Positions 24,200 through 34,700 are shown, numbered from the stretch's first letter. The stretch: 35,607 nucleotides of DNA from Agathobaculum desmolans ATCC 43058 (GCF_000701665.1 NZ_JNJN01000029.1:1-35607); one strand, 5' to 3'. Made by a program: numbers and translations. Notes: generated by a model not told the origin, from the letters alone.

Positions 24200-26251
24200 T
24201 TAAATCCGCCAAACCACCTCCTCCGCATCGTCTTTTGTCATGTCACTGAGCCGCAGCAGGCGTTCGCTAAATCGCTCCACACCGCACATCATCCCCGGAC
24301 TGTCCGCGTCCAGCAGCAAACAGATCACCGTGCAGCGGGCATTCTGTATGGCCTCCTGCAGCTGCCCAGCCAGCCCATCGGATACAGCGCACCGCCCATC
24401 CGTGATAAACAGGATATCCGCGTTCTCGAATTCTTCCTCGTTTATCAGCCGCAGCGCCTCCCGGAGCGGCGTCTCGAAATCCGTCCCGCCGTCAAAAAAA
24501 TGTTCGGCAGCGGAGAGCAGATCATCAGCCGTATACTGCCCCGGCAGAAACCGGTCCGTCCGCAGCTCATCTGCCCCGGAGAAGTGGATCAGCGCATACT
24601 TCCGCCCTTCGTGCGCACAGACGTCCTGCACGGCAAGTGCCAGCGCTTTGCCCCACGCGGCATTTTCGCCTTCCGTGGAGGCGGATTCATCCAGACAGAC
24701 GATGATATCGCCATGCCCTTTGTGAACACGCTCACGCTTTACGTATTGCAGCAGCCCATTCGCATAGTACTTGCGCAGAAACAGCGGCATCGTGTCAGGG
24801 GAGGCCAGCAGCACCAACTCACCCGAAAGCAGATTTTTCATATCACGTCCGCGCGTAACGGTGTATTTCTCCCCGCGCCCGTGCGCGTAATCATTCTTGC
24901 GCAGGTCGGAAAGCATCTCCTTCATACGTCCCAGCTGGCGGGTGATGCCCTGCAGCATAGCATTGGTAATAACCGAGTTCACAATGTAAGCAGCTGCGAT
25001 CTTGCCATCGCTCTCAATGAACTTGATGGTGTCGCCGGTCGGAACCGCAAACTCGCCGCCTTCGTCAAATGCGGCAACAGCCTTCTGCGTATTCGTATCA
25101 ACATAGTTGGTGTAAACGTCGATGCTCGCTTCAGCCTTGTGGTTCTCGTCACCGAACTTGATCTTGCCGGAATCTGCATTCTGCAGATCATCCTTGGCAA
25201 TGTTGTAAACGGTCGTGCCACCGGTTACATATACGCCGTAGATAAGATCCTTGTCGTCCAGCTTGTCATCAGTGCCGCCCTTGCCGTCCTTGAACAGAAC
25301 AGAAACTTCTTCACCGATGTACTTGATGTCCAGAGCATACTCGAACGCAGCATTCGCCTTTGCGCCGTTGCCGTCGATCGCGCCGTTTACTACAATGTAG
25401 TCATCCTTAGAAGCAGCGCCGGTCTTGTCGTTACCCGTGAAGGTACCGATCCACTCCTGCAGGCCGAGGTACTTCTTGCCTACGGTGTAGTTAGCAGTGT
25501 TGTTGCCGCCGATGGTGTAGGTATCCTTAACAAAGGTTTCCTTGTCGTTCGACCAAACCGCACAGTCAGCACCAACGGTGTTGTACAGCAGCTGAGCAGA
25601 TTCCTGACGGGAAGCTGCAGCAGAAACCGCACCCTTTACGTCCTTGAGCAGGTCGTTGTCGTTGGCGAGGTTCAGGGTGTTGATCATCCAGGCTGCACCA
25701 TTCAGGTTCGCCTTGTCAGCACGGTAGCCCATAGTAACAAGCGCCATCTTGGCAGCTTCCGCAACGGTTACCTTGCCGTTCGGATCGAACGCGGTAGTGC
25801 TCTTGCCGGAGATGATGCCCATGGTCTGGCAGTACTTGATGTAGCCTTCAGCCCAGTGGCCATTTACGTCCTTAAAGTTGGTCGGAACGCTCTCGTAAGC
25901 GGAAGCGTCCGTGCTGCCGCCCGAACGGATGGTGTAGATCATCTTCGCCGCTTCAGCGCGGGTGATGGTTGCTTCGGGCTTGAAAGAGCCGTCATCATAG
26001 CCGTCGATCACGCCCAGAGCGGTGAGCATATCCACAGCTTCGGTTGCCTTAATGTCAGCCGAATCCGTGAATGCCGCACCGGCGAACATCGTGAACGCGC
26101 AAGCGAACGCGAGCACCAGTGCGAGAACCTTTTTCTGATGGCAGGCAAAAGAAGAAGTTTCGGCGTCAGATGGGTAATGATAGCATATTTGCACGAAAAT
26201 TGCAACTTTTTTGAAAAAGCGTTTTGCGCGGGTGAAGCGGGCGCCGCCCAC
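24200..26251 (-). pseudogene. Chimeric ORF: S-layer homology protein fused to a VWA-domain protein tail
   Basis: One open frame of 683 codons with two unrelated halves. Residues about 40-60 are a signal-peptide core (KVLALVLAFACAFTMFAGA). From about 60 come SLH repeats (TEAVDMLTALGVIDGYDDGSF, FKDVNGHWAEGYIKYCQTMG, and a third degenerate repeat), then secreted S-layer-type sequence to about 430. From residue 432 (codon at 24958) it becomes a cytoplasmic VWA protein tail: ITRQLGRMKEMLSDL, then a MIDAS-type DESAS, the Thr in DGGTDFETPL and Asp in FITDGRCAVSD. The first half would be exported and the second is normally intracellular. No ATG or ribosome site lies just before the signal peptide; the ATG at 26251 lies upstream of the best promoter. 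Recombination or misassembly could explain both. Confidence 0.75.
26177..26205 (-). promoter_or_regulatory. Promoter in front of the S-layer half of the chimera
   Basis: Minus-strand TTGCAA (26200-26205), 17 bp, TATCAT (26177-26182), identical in boxes and spacing to the polysaccharide operon promoter. Predicted RNA start is near 26170, only about 30 nt before the signal-peptide codons, with no Shine-Dalgarno or ATG between. Confidence 0.5.
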
Positions 26252-26378
26252 CGTTTTTCCGCCAAAGCCCCCGACCGTAAGGTAGAAATTTCAGATGCGG
26301 AATTGTGCAGAATGGATAAAATACGGTAGGGGCATATTGTCTGCGCACTATGGACAGATCACAGCCCCTGCACGGCGC

Positions 26379-26407
26379 TTGCTATTTGTGCGACAGACGT
26401 TTATACT
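26379..26407 (+). promoter_or_regulatory. Promoter of the sensory operon
   Basis: TTGCTA (26379-26384), 17-bp spacer, TATACT (26402-26407), giving a start near 26414 and a leader of roughly 88 nt before the ATG at 26502. No operator repeat was recognised. Confidence 0.5.
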
Positions 26408-26501
26408 GAAAGAAAACTCTCCGCATTGCCCAATTGATGGCGGCAGAATGTGGACCGGCCGGGATCGCGGCAGTTAAAACGCTGCTGCAAAAGGAGTACT
26501 T

Positions 26502-27449
26502 ATGGGAAAATGGAGAAAAAAACGGGTTTGTGCCGCAACAGTGCTGCTGATGTGCACTGCCGTGCTTTTGGCGTGGTGTCGTGCGCATGAATATACGGCT
26601 GCGCCGCTGCGCATGCCGGTAATGGGGATCGTATGTCCGGCTTCGGAGGATGACTGGAAGGATGAGCAGTACCGCCTGCTGGAAGAACAGGCGCAGGCAA
26701 ACGGCTTTGACTGTATGATCATGCGCACCGAACGCACCCAGCAGGCACAGATCGACGCGATCCGCGCACTAATCGTTTACCGGGTAGATGTGATTATGTT
26801 TTCACCGATCGTGCAAAGCGGCTGGGAAAACGTGCTGCGCGAAGCAGAGGATGCCCAAATCCCGGTGATCACCGTGGATCGCAGGCTGCACCACCGGGAC
26901 GGGTATCAGGCTGTCAGCAGCGTCAGCTTTCCCTATCGGGAAGGTGCGCACCGTGCGGCGGCTTGGCTGCGCGGACAGAGCGTCGGTACCGCTGCAGAAC
27001 TGTACGGCACATTGAATGCTTCGAGTGCACAGGAGATTTCCCGCGGGTTCCGCGAGGGATTGGAAGGAAGCGAATTACTTCTCAAATACAGCCTGTGCGG
27101 AGATGATCTGCGCTCACGTGGGCGCGAGATCATGGAAACCTTTGTGCAGGAATACCCTGACGTGACATTGGTGCTGGCGCAAAACGATGCCATGGCGCTC
27201 GGTGCGATTGATTACCTAAAAAACAACGGCATACAGCCCGGGCAGGACATTCATTTGGCGGTTTTTGGCGGCGGAGAGGAGATCCGATGCCGGCTGGCCG
27301 ACGGCGAGGTCAATTTGGTGATCCTTTGTGACAATACTGCACTGGCACAGAAGGCCGTACAAACCGCGCTGCATCTGCTGAAGGATCACTCTGCGCCGAT
27401 ACAGGTGTCGGTACCGGTGACGCTGCTGACCGGGGAGGATACGGTATGA
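26502..27449 (+). CDS. Membrane-anchored sugar-binding-protein-like sensor (Peripla_BP_4 type)
   Basis: 315 residues. A basic N-terminus and one hydrophobic helix (about 10-24, VCAATVLLMCTAVLLAW) form a signal anchor; the following Cys has Trp at -1, so it is not a standard lipobox. The rest is a type I periplasmic binding fold of the ribose/xylose class: PVMGIVCPASEDDW, VIMFSPIVQSGW, IPVITVDRRL, VLAQNDAMALGAIDYL. AAAGGAG precedes the ATG, and the stop overlaps the kinase start by ATGA. No transporter permease or ATPase is nearby, so it probably presents a sugar to the kinase, as XylFII does for LytS in Clostridium. Confidence 0.8.
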   Translation: MGKWRKKRVCAATVLLMCTAVLLAWCRAHEYTAAPLRMPVMGIVCPASEDDWKDEQYRLLEEQAQANGFDCMIMRTERTQQAQIDAIRALIVYRVDVIMFSPIVQSGWENVLREAEDAQIPVITVDRRLHHRDGYQAVSSVSFPYREGAHRAAAWLRGQSVGTAAELYGTLNASSAQEISRGFREGLEGSELLLKYSLCGDDLRSRGREIMETFVQEYPDVTLVLAQNDAMALGAIDYLKNNGIQPGQDIHLAVFGGGEEIRCRLADGEVNLVILCDNTALAQKAVQTALHLLKDHSAPIQVSVPVTLLTGEDTV

Positions 27450-28882
27450 AGCCATTGCATAAAACGGCCGGCAGCATCCGTCTGCTGCTGCAGCGCTCTT
27501 ATACCGCGATCCTGCTCAGCCTGACCATTCCGCTTGCGGTAACTTTGGTACTGCTGCTTGTGTTTGTGCACCAGTACAACGGTGTGATCGCCCGCATCTC
27601 GTGCGCGGCGGATGCCCAGCAATTGCTGGAACAGACCCTGCCGGGGGAGATTTGGGATGTCATTTCCGGACGAACGGATTTTGCCAACGGCACCCAGTAT
27701 GCGCTGCTCTCCCAACTGGATGGAATGCTGGCTGAAATGCAGCAGACTTCTTCGGAAGAGCAGCAGACCTATTTGAACGCCGCTGTACGCGCGGTGGATA
27801 CGCTGTACGCATATATCGATGCGCTGGGCGAACAGACCGCAAACGGCGCGGCAGTCAGTCGGAATGAAAGCCTGTATCAGGAAATCACCAGCGTGACCGG
27901 ACTAACCGCGGACATGCTCGATCAGTATTCGGTCAGCGCGATCAGCCAAATGGCTGCCCTCAACCGGCGGATCAGCGGACTGACGCTGCTGCTTGCGGCC
28001 GTTACGCTGCTCGCGGTGGTCAGTGCAGCGGGAGCGGCGGTGCGTACTTACCGGCATGTGGAGCACGCCATACACGGGCCGATCCTGCGGATGGAGCGGA
28101 TGGCGTCGCGCATTGCAAAGGGCGACTGGAACGCCCGCCTGCCCGCCCCGGCGGTCGCCGAGCTGTATCCACTGGCCGCAGATCTCAACCGCATGGCTGA
28201 GCAGCTCGAACGCCTGATCGAAGGGCAGATCGAGCAGGAAAAAACCTTGAAAAAGGCGGAGCTGCGCGCGCTGCAAGCGCAGATCACGCCGCATTTTGTT
28301 TACAACACGCTGGAAACCATCATCTGGCTGGCAGAAGAGGAAAACACACGCGCAGTGGTCGATGTAACTATGGCGTTTACCGATTTTCTGCGCATCAGTC
28401 TGAGCGGCGGACAGGATTTTATCAGCGTGGAAAAGGAAGAGCAGCATGTGCGCAGCTACCTGCTGATCCAGTCCGTGCGTTATGGCAGCATCATGCGCTA
28501 CACGATCGATATCGACCCGGCACTGGCGGACAAGCGTATGCTTAAGCTGATGCTTCAGCCATTGGTGGAAAACGCTATTTATCACGGGATCAAAAACAAA
28601 CGCGGACGCGGTTTGCTGCGCATTACAGGACGGCAGGAGAACGATTGGATGGTATTTACTGTGGCCGATGACGGCATTGGCATGAGCAGCAAAGAACTGC
28701 ATGCGCTGCGCGAGCGCATGGAACGAACCGACGGCACGGGCGGCTACGGACTGCGCAACATTACGCAGCGGCTGCGCCTGTACGGTGGCCGCGGGCTGGA
28801 TATCCAAAGCGAGCCGAACCGCGGCACAACGGTGCGCTTTGCGCTGCCCTGCATCCCTGAACCGGAAAGGAAGGATCACTGA
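27446..28882 (+). CDS. YesM/LytS-type sensor histidine kinase
   Basis: 478 residues. Membrane helices at about 22-42 and 177-199 bracket an outside domain of about 135 residues. A HAMP-like linker (200-260) follows. The His_kinase domain has phosphoacceptor H283 in QAQITPHFVYNTLE. The ATP-binding domain shows the N box LVENAIYHG, G1 DDGIGM and G2 GGYGLRNITQRL. Such kinases work with AraC-type regulators and control carbohydrate uptake. Its start overlaps the binding protein stop and its stop overlaps the regulator start (TGATG), so three proteins are translated in fixed order. The unusual partner is the binding protein, which likely contacts the outside domain. Confidence 0.93.
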   Translation: MKPLHKTAGSIRLLLQRSYTAILLSLTIPLAVTLVLLLVFVHQYNGVIARISCAADAQQLLEQTLPGEIWDVISGRTDFANGTQYALLSQLDGMLAEMQQTSSEEQQTYLNAAVRAVDTLYAYIDALGEQTANGAAVSRNESLYQEITSVTGLTADMLDQYSVSAISQMAALNRRISGLTLLLAAVTLLAVVSAAGAAVRTYRHVEHAIHGPILRMERMASRIAKGDWNARLPAPAVAELYPLAADLNRMAEQLERLIEGQIEQEKTLKKAELRALQAQITPHFVYNTLETIIWLAEEENTRAVVDVTMAFTDFLRISLSGGQDFISVEKEEQHVRSYLLIQSVRYGSIMRYTIDIDPALADKRMLKLMLQPLVENAIYHGIKNKRGRGLLRITGRQENDWMVFTVADDGIGMSSKELHALRERMERTDGTGGYGLRNITQRLRLYGGRGLDIQSEPNRGTTVRFALPCIPEPERKDH

Positions 28883-30441
28883 TGTTTCAAGTTTTTGTGG
28901 TGGATGATGAGGAGATTATCCGCACCGGCATCCGCAACGCACTTGAAAAAGCGGAGGGACAGTTCCGCTTTGCCGGGGAAGCACCGGACGGCGAAATGGC
29001 ACTGCCCATTCTGCTGGAGGTCAAACCGGATATCCTGATCACGGATGTGCGGATGCCGTTTATGGACGGGCTGGAGCTGGCGGCACTGGTTCGTCAGGCA
29101 ATGCCATGGGTGCGGATCATCTTTTTGAGCGGCCATGATGAATTTGAATATGCGCAGCGTGCTGTTTCATTGCAGGCGGATGCCTACATTCTGAAACCGG
29201 TCGATTCGCACAAGCTGCTGCAAATGCTCGACCAGACCGCGGAACGCATTACAGAAGAGCAGCGGATGCTGCGTGCTGCCGCGCAGTATAACCAACGGCG
29301 CGAGGGAGAACGCGAAATTATGCGTAGCCATTTTCTGAGTGAACTGGTCACCGGCGGGTTGTCCACCGCCCAGGCGGTGGACGGTGCGCGCGAATGGGGG
29401 CTTGCGCTGACCGCCCGGCAGTATCTGGTCTGTCAGATGGCATGTGGCGCGGACGGCGCAGTGCGCCGACAGATCCGTGCCCTGACCGAGCACCTGTTTG
29501 AAGCGCAGGCAGATGTGATCTGGTTTTTTGAAGGCAGCGACCGGCTGGTATGGCTGCTGCTGGGCGATGACGCGGACAGCGTGCGGGAACGCGCTTACAC
29601 CGTGGCGCAAAACCTGCGCCATGAGCTGCGCCGGGTGCTGGAAATTGACCGCTGCATCGGCATCGGCGGCAGCACCGACCGTTTGAGCGGTTTGGCGCAG
29701 TCCTACCGGCAGGCGCAGCAGGCGGCGGAACAGATCCGCGAGCTTTCCGGCGGCATCGCCGGCTACGGTGATCTGGCTGCGGCCGGCAGCGAGGGAAAAC
29801 GCTTTGATTTCCGGGTTAACACACCGCTGGAGGAAAAATTGCGCCACGCACGGCAGGAGGATATCCCCGCGCTGCTGGATGCATATTTTGGCGGCGTGGC
29901 GGAGGATGATATCCAAAGCGTGCTGTACCGCTATTATCTGCTGATGGATCTGGTCGTCACTGCGGTGCGGATGGACGGCGGCGATGCCGACTGGGCACCC
30001 GACCCGCAGCAGGTGCTGCGCGCGGCAGGCGATCCTTCGGGCACATTGGCCTGCGCTGCCGAAACACTCGGGCGTGTAGTCGGCCGGCAGGCCGTGAGCG
30101 GTAAGGTTCGGTATGCGGCGGAGATCAGCCGTGCACAGGCGTATATCGCCGCACATTACGGTGAATCTGATTTGTCACTGCATGCAGTGGCGGCAGAGGT
30201 GGGCTTCAGCCCCAACCATTTTTCCACCGTGTTTTCGCAGGAGACCGGCGAGACCTTTGTCGAATATCTGACCCGGGTGCGTATCGATGCCGCCCGGGAA
30301 AAGCTGTGCAGCGGACAGGATCGGATGAGTGATATCGCCTTTGATGTGGGTTATCACGATCCGAACTACTTCAGTTATATCTTCAAAAAACGCACCGGTC
30401 TGTCCCCGCGGGATTACCGCGCCGCGTATCGGGAAAAATAG
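28882..30441 (+). CDS. YesN-type response regulator with AraC DNA-binding domain
   Basis: 519 residues. The N-terminal receiver domain has acidic D8-D9 and phosphoacceptor D55 (ILITDVRMPFMDG), with the conserved Lys in AYILKPVDS. The middle region (about 150-400) is a poorly conserved domain found in YesN-like proteins. The last 100 residues are an AraC double helix-turn-helix: LHAVAAEVGFSPNHFSTVF and ISDIAFDVGYHDPNYFSYIF followed by KRTGLSPRDYR. It is the output partner of the kinase upstream. Likely targets are its own operon and the secreted enzyme downstream; no binding site could be assigned. Confidence 0.93.
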   Translation: MFQVFVVDDEEIIRTGIRNALEKAEGQFRFAGEAPDGEMALPILLEVKPDILITDVRMPFMDGLELAALVRQAMPWVRIIFLSGHDEFEYAQRAVSLQADAYILKPVDSHKLLQMLDQTAERITEEQRMLRAAAQYNQRREGEREIMRSHFLSELVTGGLSTAQAVDGAREWGLALTARQYLVCQMACGADGAVRRQIRALTEHLFEAQADVIWFFEGSDRLVWLLLGDDADSVRERAYTVAQNLRHELRRVLEIDRCIGIGGSTDRLSGLAQSYRQAQQAAEQIRELSGGIAGYGDLAAAGSEGKRFDFRVNTPLEEKLRHARQEDIPALLDAYFGGVAEDDIQSVLYRYYLLMDLVVTAVRMDGGDADWAPDPQQVLRAAGDPSGTLACAAETLGRVVGRQAVSGKVRYAAEISRAQAYIAAHYGESDLSLHAVAAEVGFSPNHFSTVFSQETGETFVEYLTRVRIDAAREKLCSGQDRMSDIAFDVGYHDPNYFSYIFKKRTGLSPRDYRAAYREK

Positions 30442-30543
30442 CAAAAAAATATCGTAAAAAAATCAAGAACAGAAAAAACTGCGGACAGTCGGAAATATTT
30501 CTCATAAGCTGTTGGGTAGAAGCACAAAGGGGGTGCAGGTATA

Positions 30544-31689
30544 ATGAAAAGGAAAGGAGGGCAATGCCTTTTCAGCCCAAATCGGAATGATTGGATCAAA
30601 AAAATCCTTGCCGCTGCGGCCGTGCTGGCCGCGCTGCTGCTATGCAGCTGCACCTCGGTGCCGACAGAGCCGAACCGCGTGGGAACCGCTTCGACGTCGG
30701 CCGGACAGCAGCAGCCCGCACCGTCCCAGCCGTCCGGCAGCCTGACGATTTACAGCGCGCTGCCGGAAGAGGAGCTGCCGGTTTACCTGCATGCCTTCAC
30801 CAAGGATACCGGCATACCGGTATCCTGCGAGCGCCTGTCTGCCGGTGAAATGATGCGCCGCGCGGAGCAAGAGCGCGATGACCCGCAGGTTTCCGTGCTG
30901 CTCGGCGGCACATCGGAATATTACGAGAATGCCGCGCAGCGCGGCCTGATCGAGCCGTACCAGAGCGAAGAGCTGCACAATGTGCCCGAGGCATACTGCG
31001 ATCCCGCAGGCTATTGGAACCCGATCTATATCGGTGTGATCGGCTTTGCCTGCGATCAAGTGTGGTTTGAACGCACCGGTACGCCTTATCCCCATAGCTG
31101 GGAGGATCTGCTCGATCCCGCGCTCGAAGGGCGGATCGTTATGGCGTCCCCGCAAAGCTCCGGAACTTCCTATACGGTTCTGGCGGCGCTGATGCACAAA
31201 TGGGGCGGGCAGACGGCATGGACGTATTTCGAAGCGCTTGACCGCAGCGTTGCCTTTTACACGACCACCGGTCTGGGTCCGGTACGCGCGGTGGAACGCG
31301 GCGAGGCCGCGGTGGGGATCGTGTTTTCGCATGACGGACGACGCAGCTCGCTGGACGGCTATCCTGTGGAACTGCAATATCCGGCAGACGGCACCGCAGC
31401 CGAAATCGGCGCCTGCGCGCTGGTGCGCGGCGGTCCGCCCGAGGAACAGGAAAACGCCCGCCGCTTTGTCGACTGGTTCCTGTCCCGTCGGGGGCAGGAA
31501 TGCTTTATCGAAGCCAAAAGCTGCCGCCTGCCGGTCAACACCGCAGCGCGTACGGTCGACGGTCTTCCTGCACTCGGCACACTTGATCTGATCGAACCGG
31601 ACTCCTCCCGGGCCGACATTGTCCCCCAAACACTCAGCCAGCAGTTTTGCGACCGCTTCAAACGGGCACAGTCCCCCGAACGGGACTGA
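30544..31689 (+). CDS. Orphan substrate-binding lipoprotein (iron/thiamine-type ABC SBP fold)
   Basis: 381 residues from ATG 30544. The hydrophobic segment ILAAAAVLAALLL leads to a lipobox LCSC with Cys36 as the probable lipid anchor. A Ser/Pro/Gln-rich linker precedes the type II binding fold starting SLTIYSALPEEELP. Later parts (GVIGFACDQVWFERTG, SWEDLLDPALEGRIVM, SSGTSYTVLAALM, GEAAVGIVFSHD) match Fe3+/phosphonate-type binding proteins. No permease or ATPase gene follows, so it may serve sensing or borrow another transporter. Start is uncertain: the strongest ribosome site (AAAGGAGG, 30554-30561) serves an out-of-frame ATG at 30564. Overlap upstream with the regulator is absent (gap about 100 bp). 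Confidence 0.82.
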   Translation: MKRKGGQCLFSPNRNDWIKKILAAAAVLAALLLCSCTSVPTEPNRVGTASTSAGQQQPAPSQPSGSLTIYSALPEEELPVYLHAFTKDTGIPVSCERLSAGEMMRRAEQERDDPQVSVLLGGTSEYYENAAQRGLIEPYQSEELHNVPEAYCDPAGYWNPIYIGVIGFACDQVWFERTGTPYPHSWEDLLDPALEGRIVMASPQSSGTSYTVLAALMHKWGGQTAWTYFEALDRSVAFYTTTGLGPVRAVERGEAAVGIVFSHDGRRSSLDGYPVELQYPADGTAAEIGACALVRGGPPEEQENARRFVDWFLSRRGQECFIEAKSCRLPVNTAARTVDGLPALGTLDLIEPDSSRADIVPQTLSQQFCDRFKRAQSPERD

Positions 31690-31729
31690 CCGGCGGCTGC
31701 GGCTGCATGAGGGAAAGAGGAGAGATATC

Positions 31730-34700
31730 ATGAAAAAGAATGCTTTGCGGCCCAAACGGCTTTGCAGCCTGCTTCTCACACTGGTGATGCTGCTGTCCCT
31801 GCTGCCGGTACAGGCACTCGCGGTCAATGAAGAGAACGGACCGTCTTCTTTTTTGGCAGGCCCCTATCTGCTGACCCCCAAAACGGACGGTATCGTCGTT
31901 GCCTGGGAGCTGGATCAGCCGATGAAATCCACTTTGTCCTACGGCCTGTCCGCTGATGCGATGCAGGAGACCGAGGTGCGGGTGGAAGAAGGCGAAGCCT
32001 TTCAAGGCAAGCCGATGTATCTGTACCGCGCCCGTCTGACCGGCCTTGCCGAAAACACCAAGTATGTTTACAAGGTCACGGCGGAAAACGGACAGACAGT
32101 GGAAGGCTCGTTCCGCACCCTGCCGGCCGACCCGCAGGAGCTGCGCTTCGCAGTTGTCAGCGACAGCCACCGCTTTGAAACCGCCTCGCAGGTGTCGGAT
32201 GCGATCCGCACATTCGATCCGCATTTTATCCTGCACACCGGCGATATGGTAGAGGGCACCGGCAGTCAGAAGGATCAGTTTGCCTACTGGTTCCGCAATG
32301 CGGGTGATTTCCTGCATCATGTGCCGGTCATCTACAACAGCGGCAACCACGACTACGGCGTGTATTTTGACGAATACGTTTCCAAGATCCAGAAGGAGCA
32401 GTATCACGCCAACGAAAGCGGCAGCAACATTTCCTTCAACGTAGGCGGCGTGCACATTACGATGATGGACAGCAACCCGTGGGCACTGTTCGAGCTGAAT
32501 TCCGCCTCGGGCGGGCAGGTGGATGCCGCGACCCGCAAGCTGGTGGATGACTCGCTGGCATGGCTCAAGGCCGATCTGGCTTCTTCGGAAGCCAAAAATG
32601 CGGACTTCCGCGTGCTGACCATGCACCACCCCTATGAGGATGATCTGACCCGCAAATATATCCCCGCGATCGCAGAGGCAGGCAATGTCAACATCATGTT
32701 CGCCGGCCATACCCATGTGTATTCGCGCGGTGTATCCGCCGACCCGGCTCGCGGTGCGCGCACGCTGTATGTAACGCAGGGTGATGCCCGCATTGGCGAC
32801 AGCAAGATCGATAAGGGCGGTGACAACAAGCGCCCGAACGAGAACTTTGCCGAGATCCTTGCTACCGGCAAGGGCGATATGCTGCAGTGCACCGTCAAGG
32901 ACGGCCTGCTGACCTGCGCAAACGTCGGCCTGAAGAGCGACGCAGAGCAGGTGATCGACGCGGTGACCATCGCCAGCGGCGAGCCGTCATTGCAGTTTGA
33001 CAACATCAAGATCACGCCGGATACCGTGCTGTCCAGCGGTGCGGTTACGGTATCCGCTAAGGTAACCAACACCGGCAAGGGGCTGGCGGCAGCGGCGTTC
33101 CGCATCATGGATAACGGCAAGGAACGCTGGATCTATCAATTCGGTAATCCGGGCACCAGCCGCGTCGTTGCGCTCGATCCGGGCGAATCGCTCGAACTGT
33201 CCGGCACGCTCGAGCTGGTCGAGCTGGGCAAGCACACCCTGCAGATGGCGGGCTTCACCAAAACCGTAGAAGTCGGCTTCCGCAAGGCATCCTATCAGTA
33301 TAGTAATCTGCGCGTCAAGCTGGGTGAAGGCGCGGTCAGCGACCTGACCAGCGACCGCCTGCTGGTCAAGGCCGATGTCAAGAATATCGGCAACGAAGCC
33401 GGCACAGCCTCCGTCCCGTTCGTATTGAACGGCAGAACCATGGGAACACAGCAGGTACAGCTCGCCGCCGGCGAGACCAAAACCGTGGAATTCACACATA
33501 CCTTCCAACAGGGCGGCGAATATGAAGTGACGATCGGCGATGCGTCTGCGCAGAAGGTTTCGATCCTTGGCGCGATGCAGGGCGTTCCGGTGGTCAAGGA
33601 TCAGTCCGGCAAGGGCAACGACGGCCTGATCCGCGGCAACCCGACGCTGGTCAAATATGACGGCGGCTACGGTCTGTCGCTGGACGGCGTGGACGATTAC
33701 GTAGAGATCCCCGACCGTCAGAACTACACGATCGACAACGGCATGACCGGCATGGTATGGGCCAATGTGGATCGTCTGGCTAAGGAAGGTGAATGGGATC
33801 ACAATCCGCTGCTGGTCAAGGGCGCTTCCATCAGCTACGGCACCAATTACCTATACCGCATGGCGGTACGCCAGACCGGTATGGTGACCTACGGCGTTGG
33901 GTTTGACAATGACAACGGCGAATATTTCTGGAATGATGACGATGCTATCCCCGGCGCGGGTGTGCAGCTTGGCAAGTGGGTGCAGTACACGGGCGGTTTT
34001 GACCGCGCAACCGGCGGCACCAGCTGGGAAAACACCAAGCAGTCGGGCGCGATCGACCCGCCGGACTTTGATTCTGAAATCAAAAACTGGCCGGGTTCCT
34101 CGATGTATGCCGGCTTCTCTTTCCACCGTCATCTGCTGTCCGACCGCAACCGCGGCAAAACGCATACGATGCTGACCGGCGACCTCGGCCAGATCCGCTT
34201 CTACACGGCAAAGCTGACCGAAAAGGAAAACGCAGCGATTTACGCAGCACCGCAGTCCAAGGGACCGCAGGCGGACAAAATGGTGGTCTGGCTGGACTTT
34301 GATCCCAAGCATATTGTGACCGACGGCAAGCACACCACCGAGTGGCGCGCTTCCGAAGGTGCGCTCAAGAGCCTTGCGTACGAGGTCTCCCTCCCCGGCG
34401 CGGCTTCCGCCAAGGTCACGGTGGAAAGCTCGGCAGACGGCAAAACCGTTCAGAACCGTGTTTCCGCTGATCTGAAGAACGGCACGGGCACGATCGATCT
34501 TTCCAAGCTGGGTGAAGCGGGGTATGTCCGCGTTGTGACCGATCTGCACGCCTCGGTGACAGAACAGGCAACCGATATTCCGGTGATCCGCTCTTATACC
34601 GTGCGCGCCGGTCAGGAGCAGGTATGGGCTACGCTGGCAGCTTGGAACAAGGGCACATTTGAAGGCGCCGCCGGTTACGAGCCGAAGGATTTCCTGACGG

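Noticed and set aside
24155-26329. A 724-codon plus-strand ORF opposite the S-layer/VWA chimera.
   Set aside because: It mirrors the codon bias of the minus-strand SLH/VWA frame, has no ribosome site and shows no recognisable domain, while the opposite strand has clear SLH and VWA motifs.
27902-32716. Several minus-strand ORFs of 300-400 codons opposite the kinase, regulator, lipoprotein and phosphoesterase genes.
   Set aside because: Low-complexity translations without domains, lying opposite frames with full catalytic motifs.
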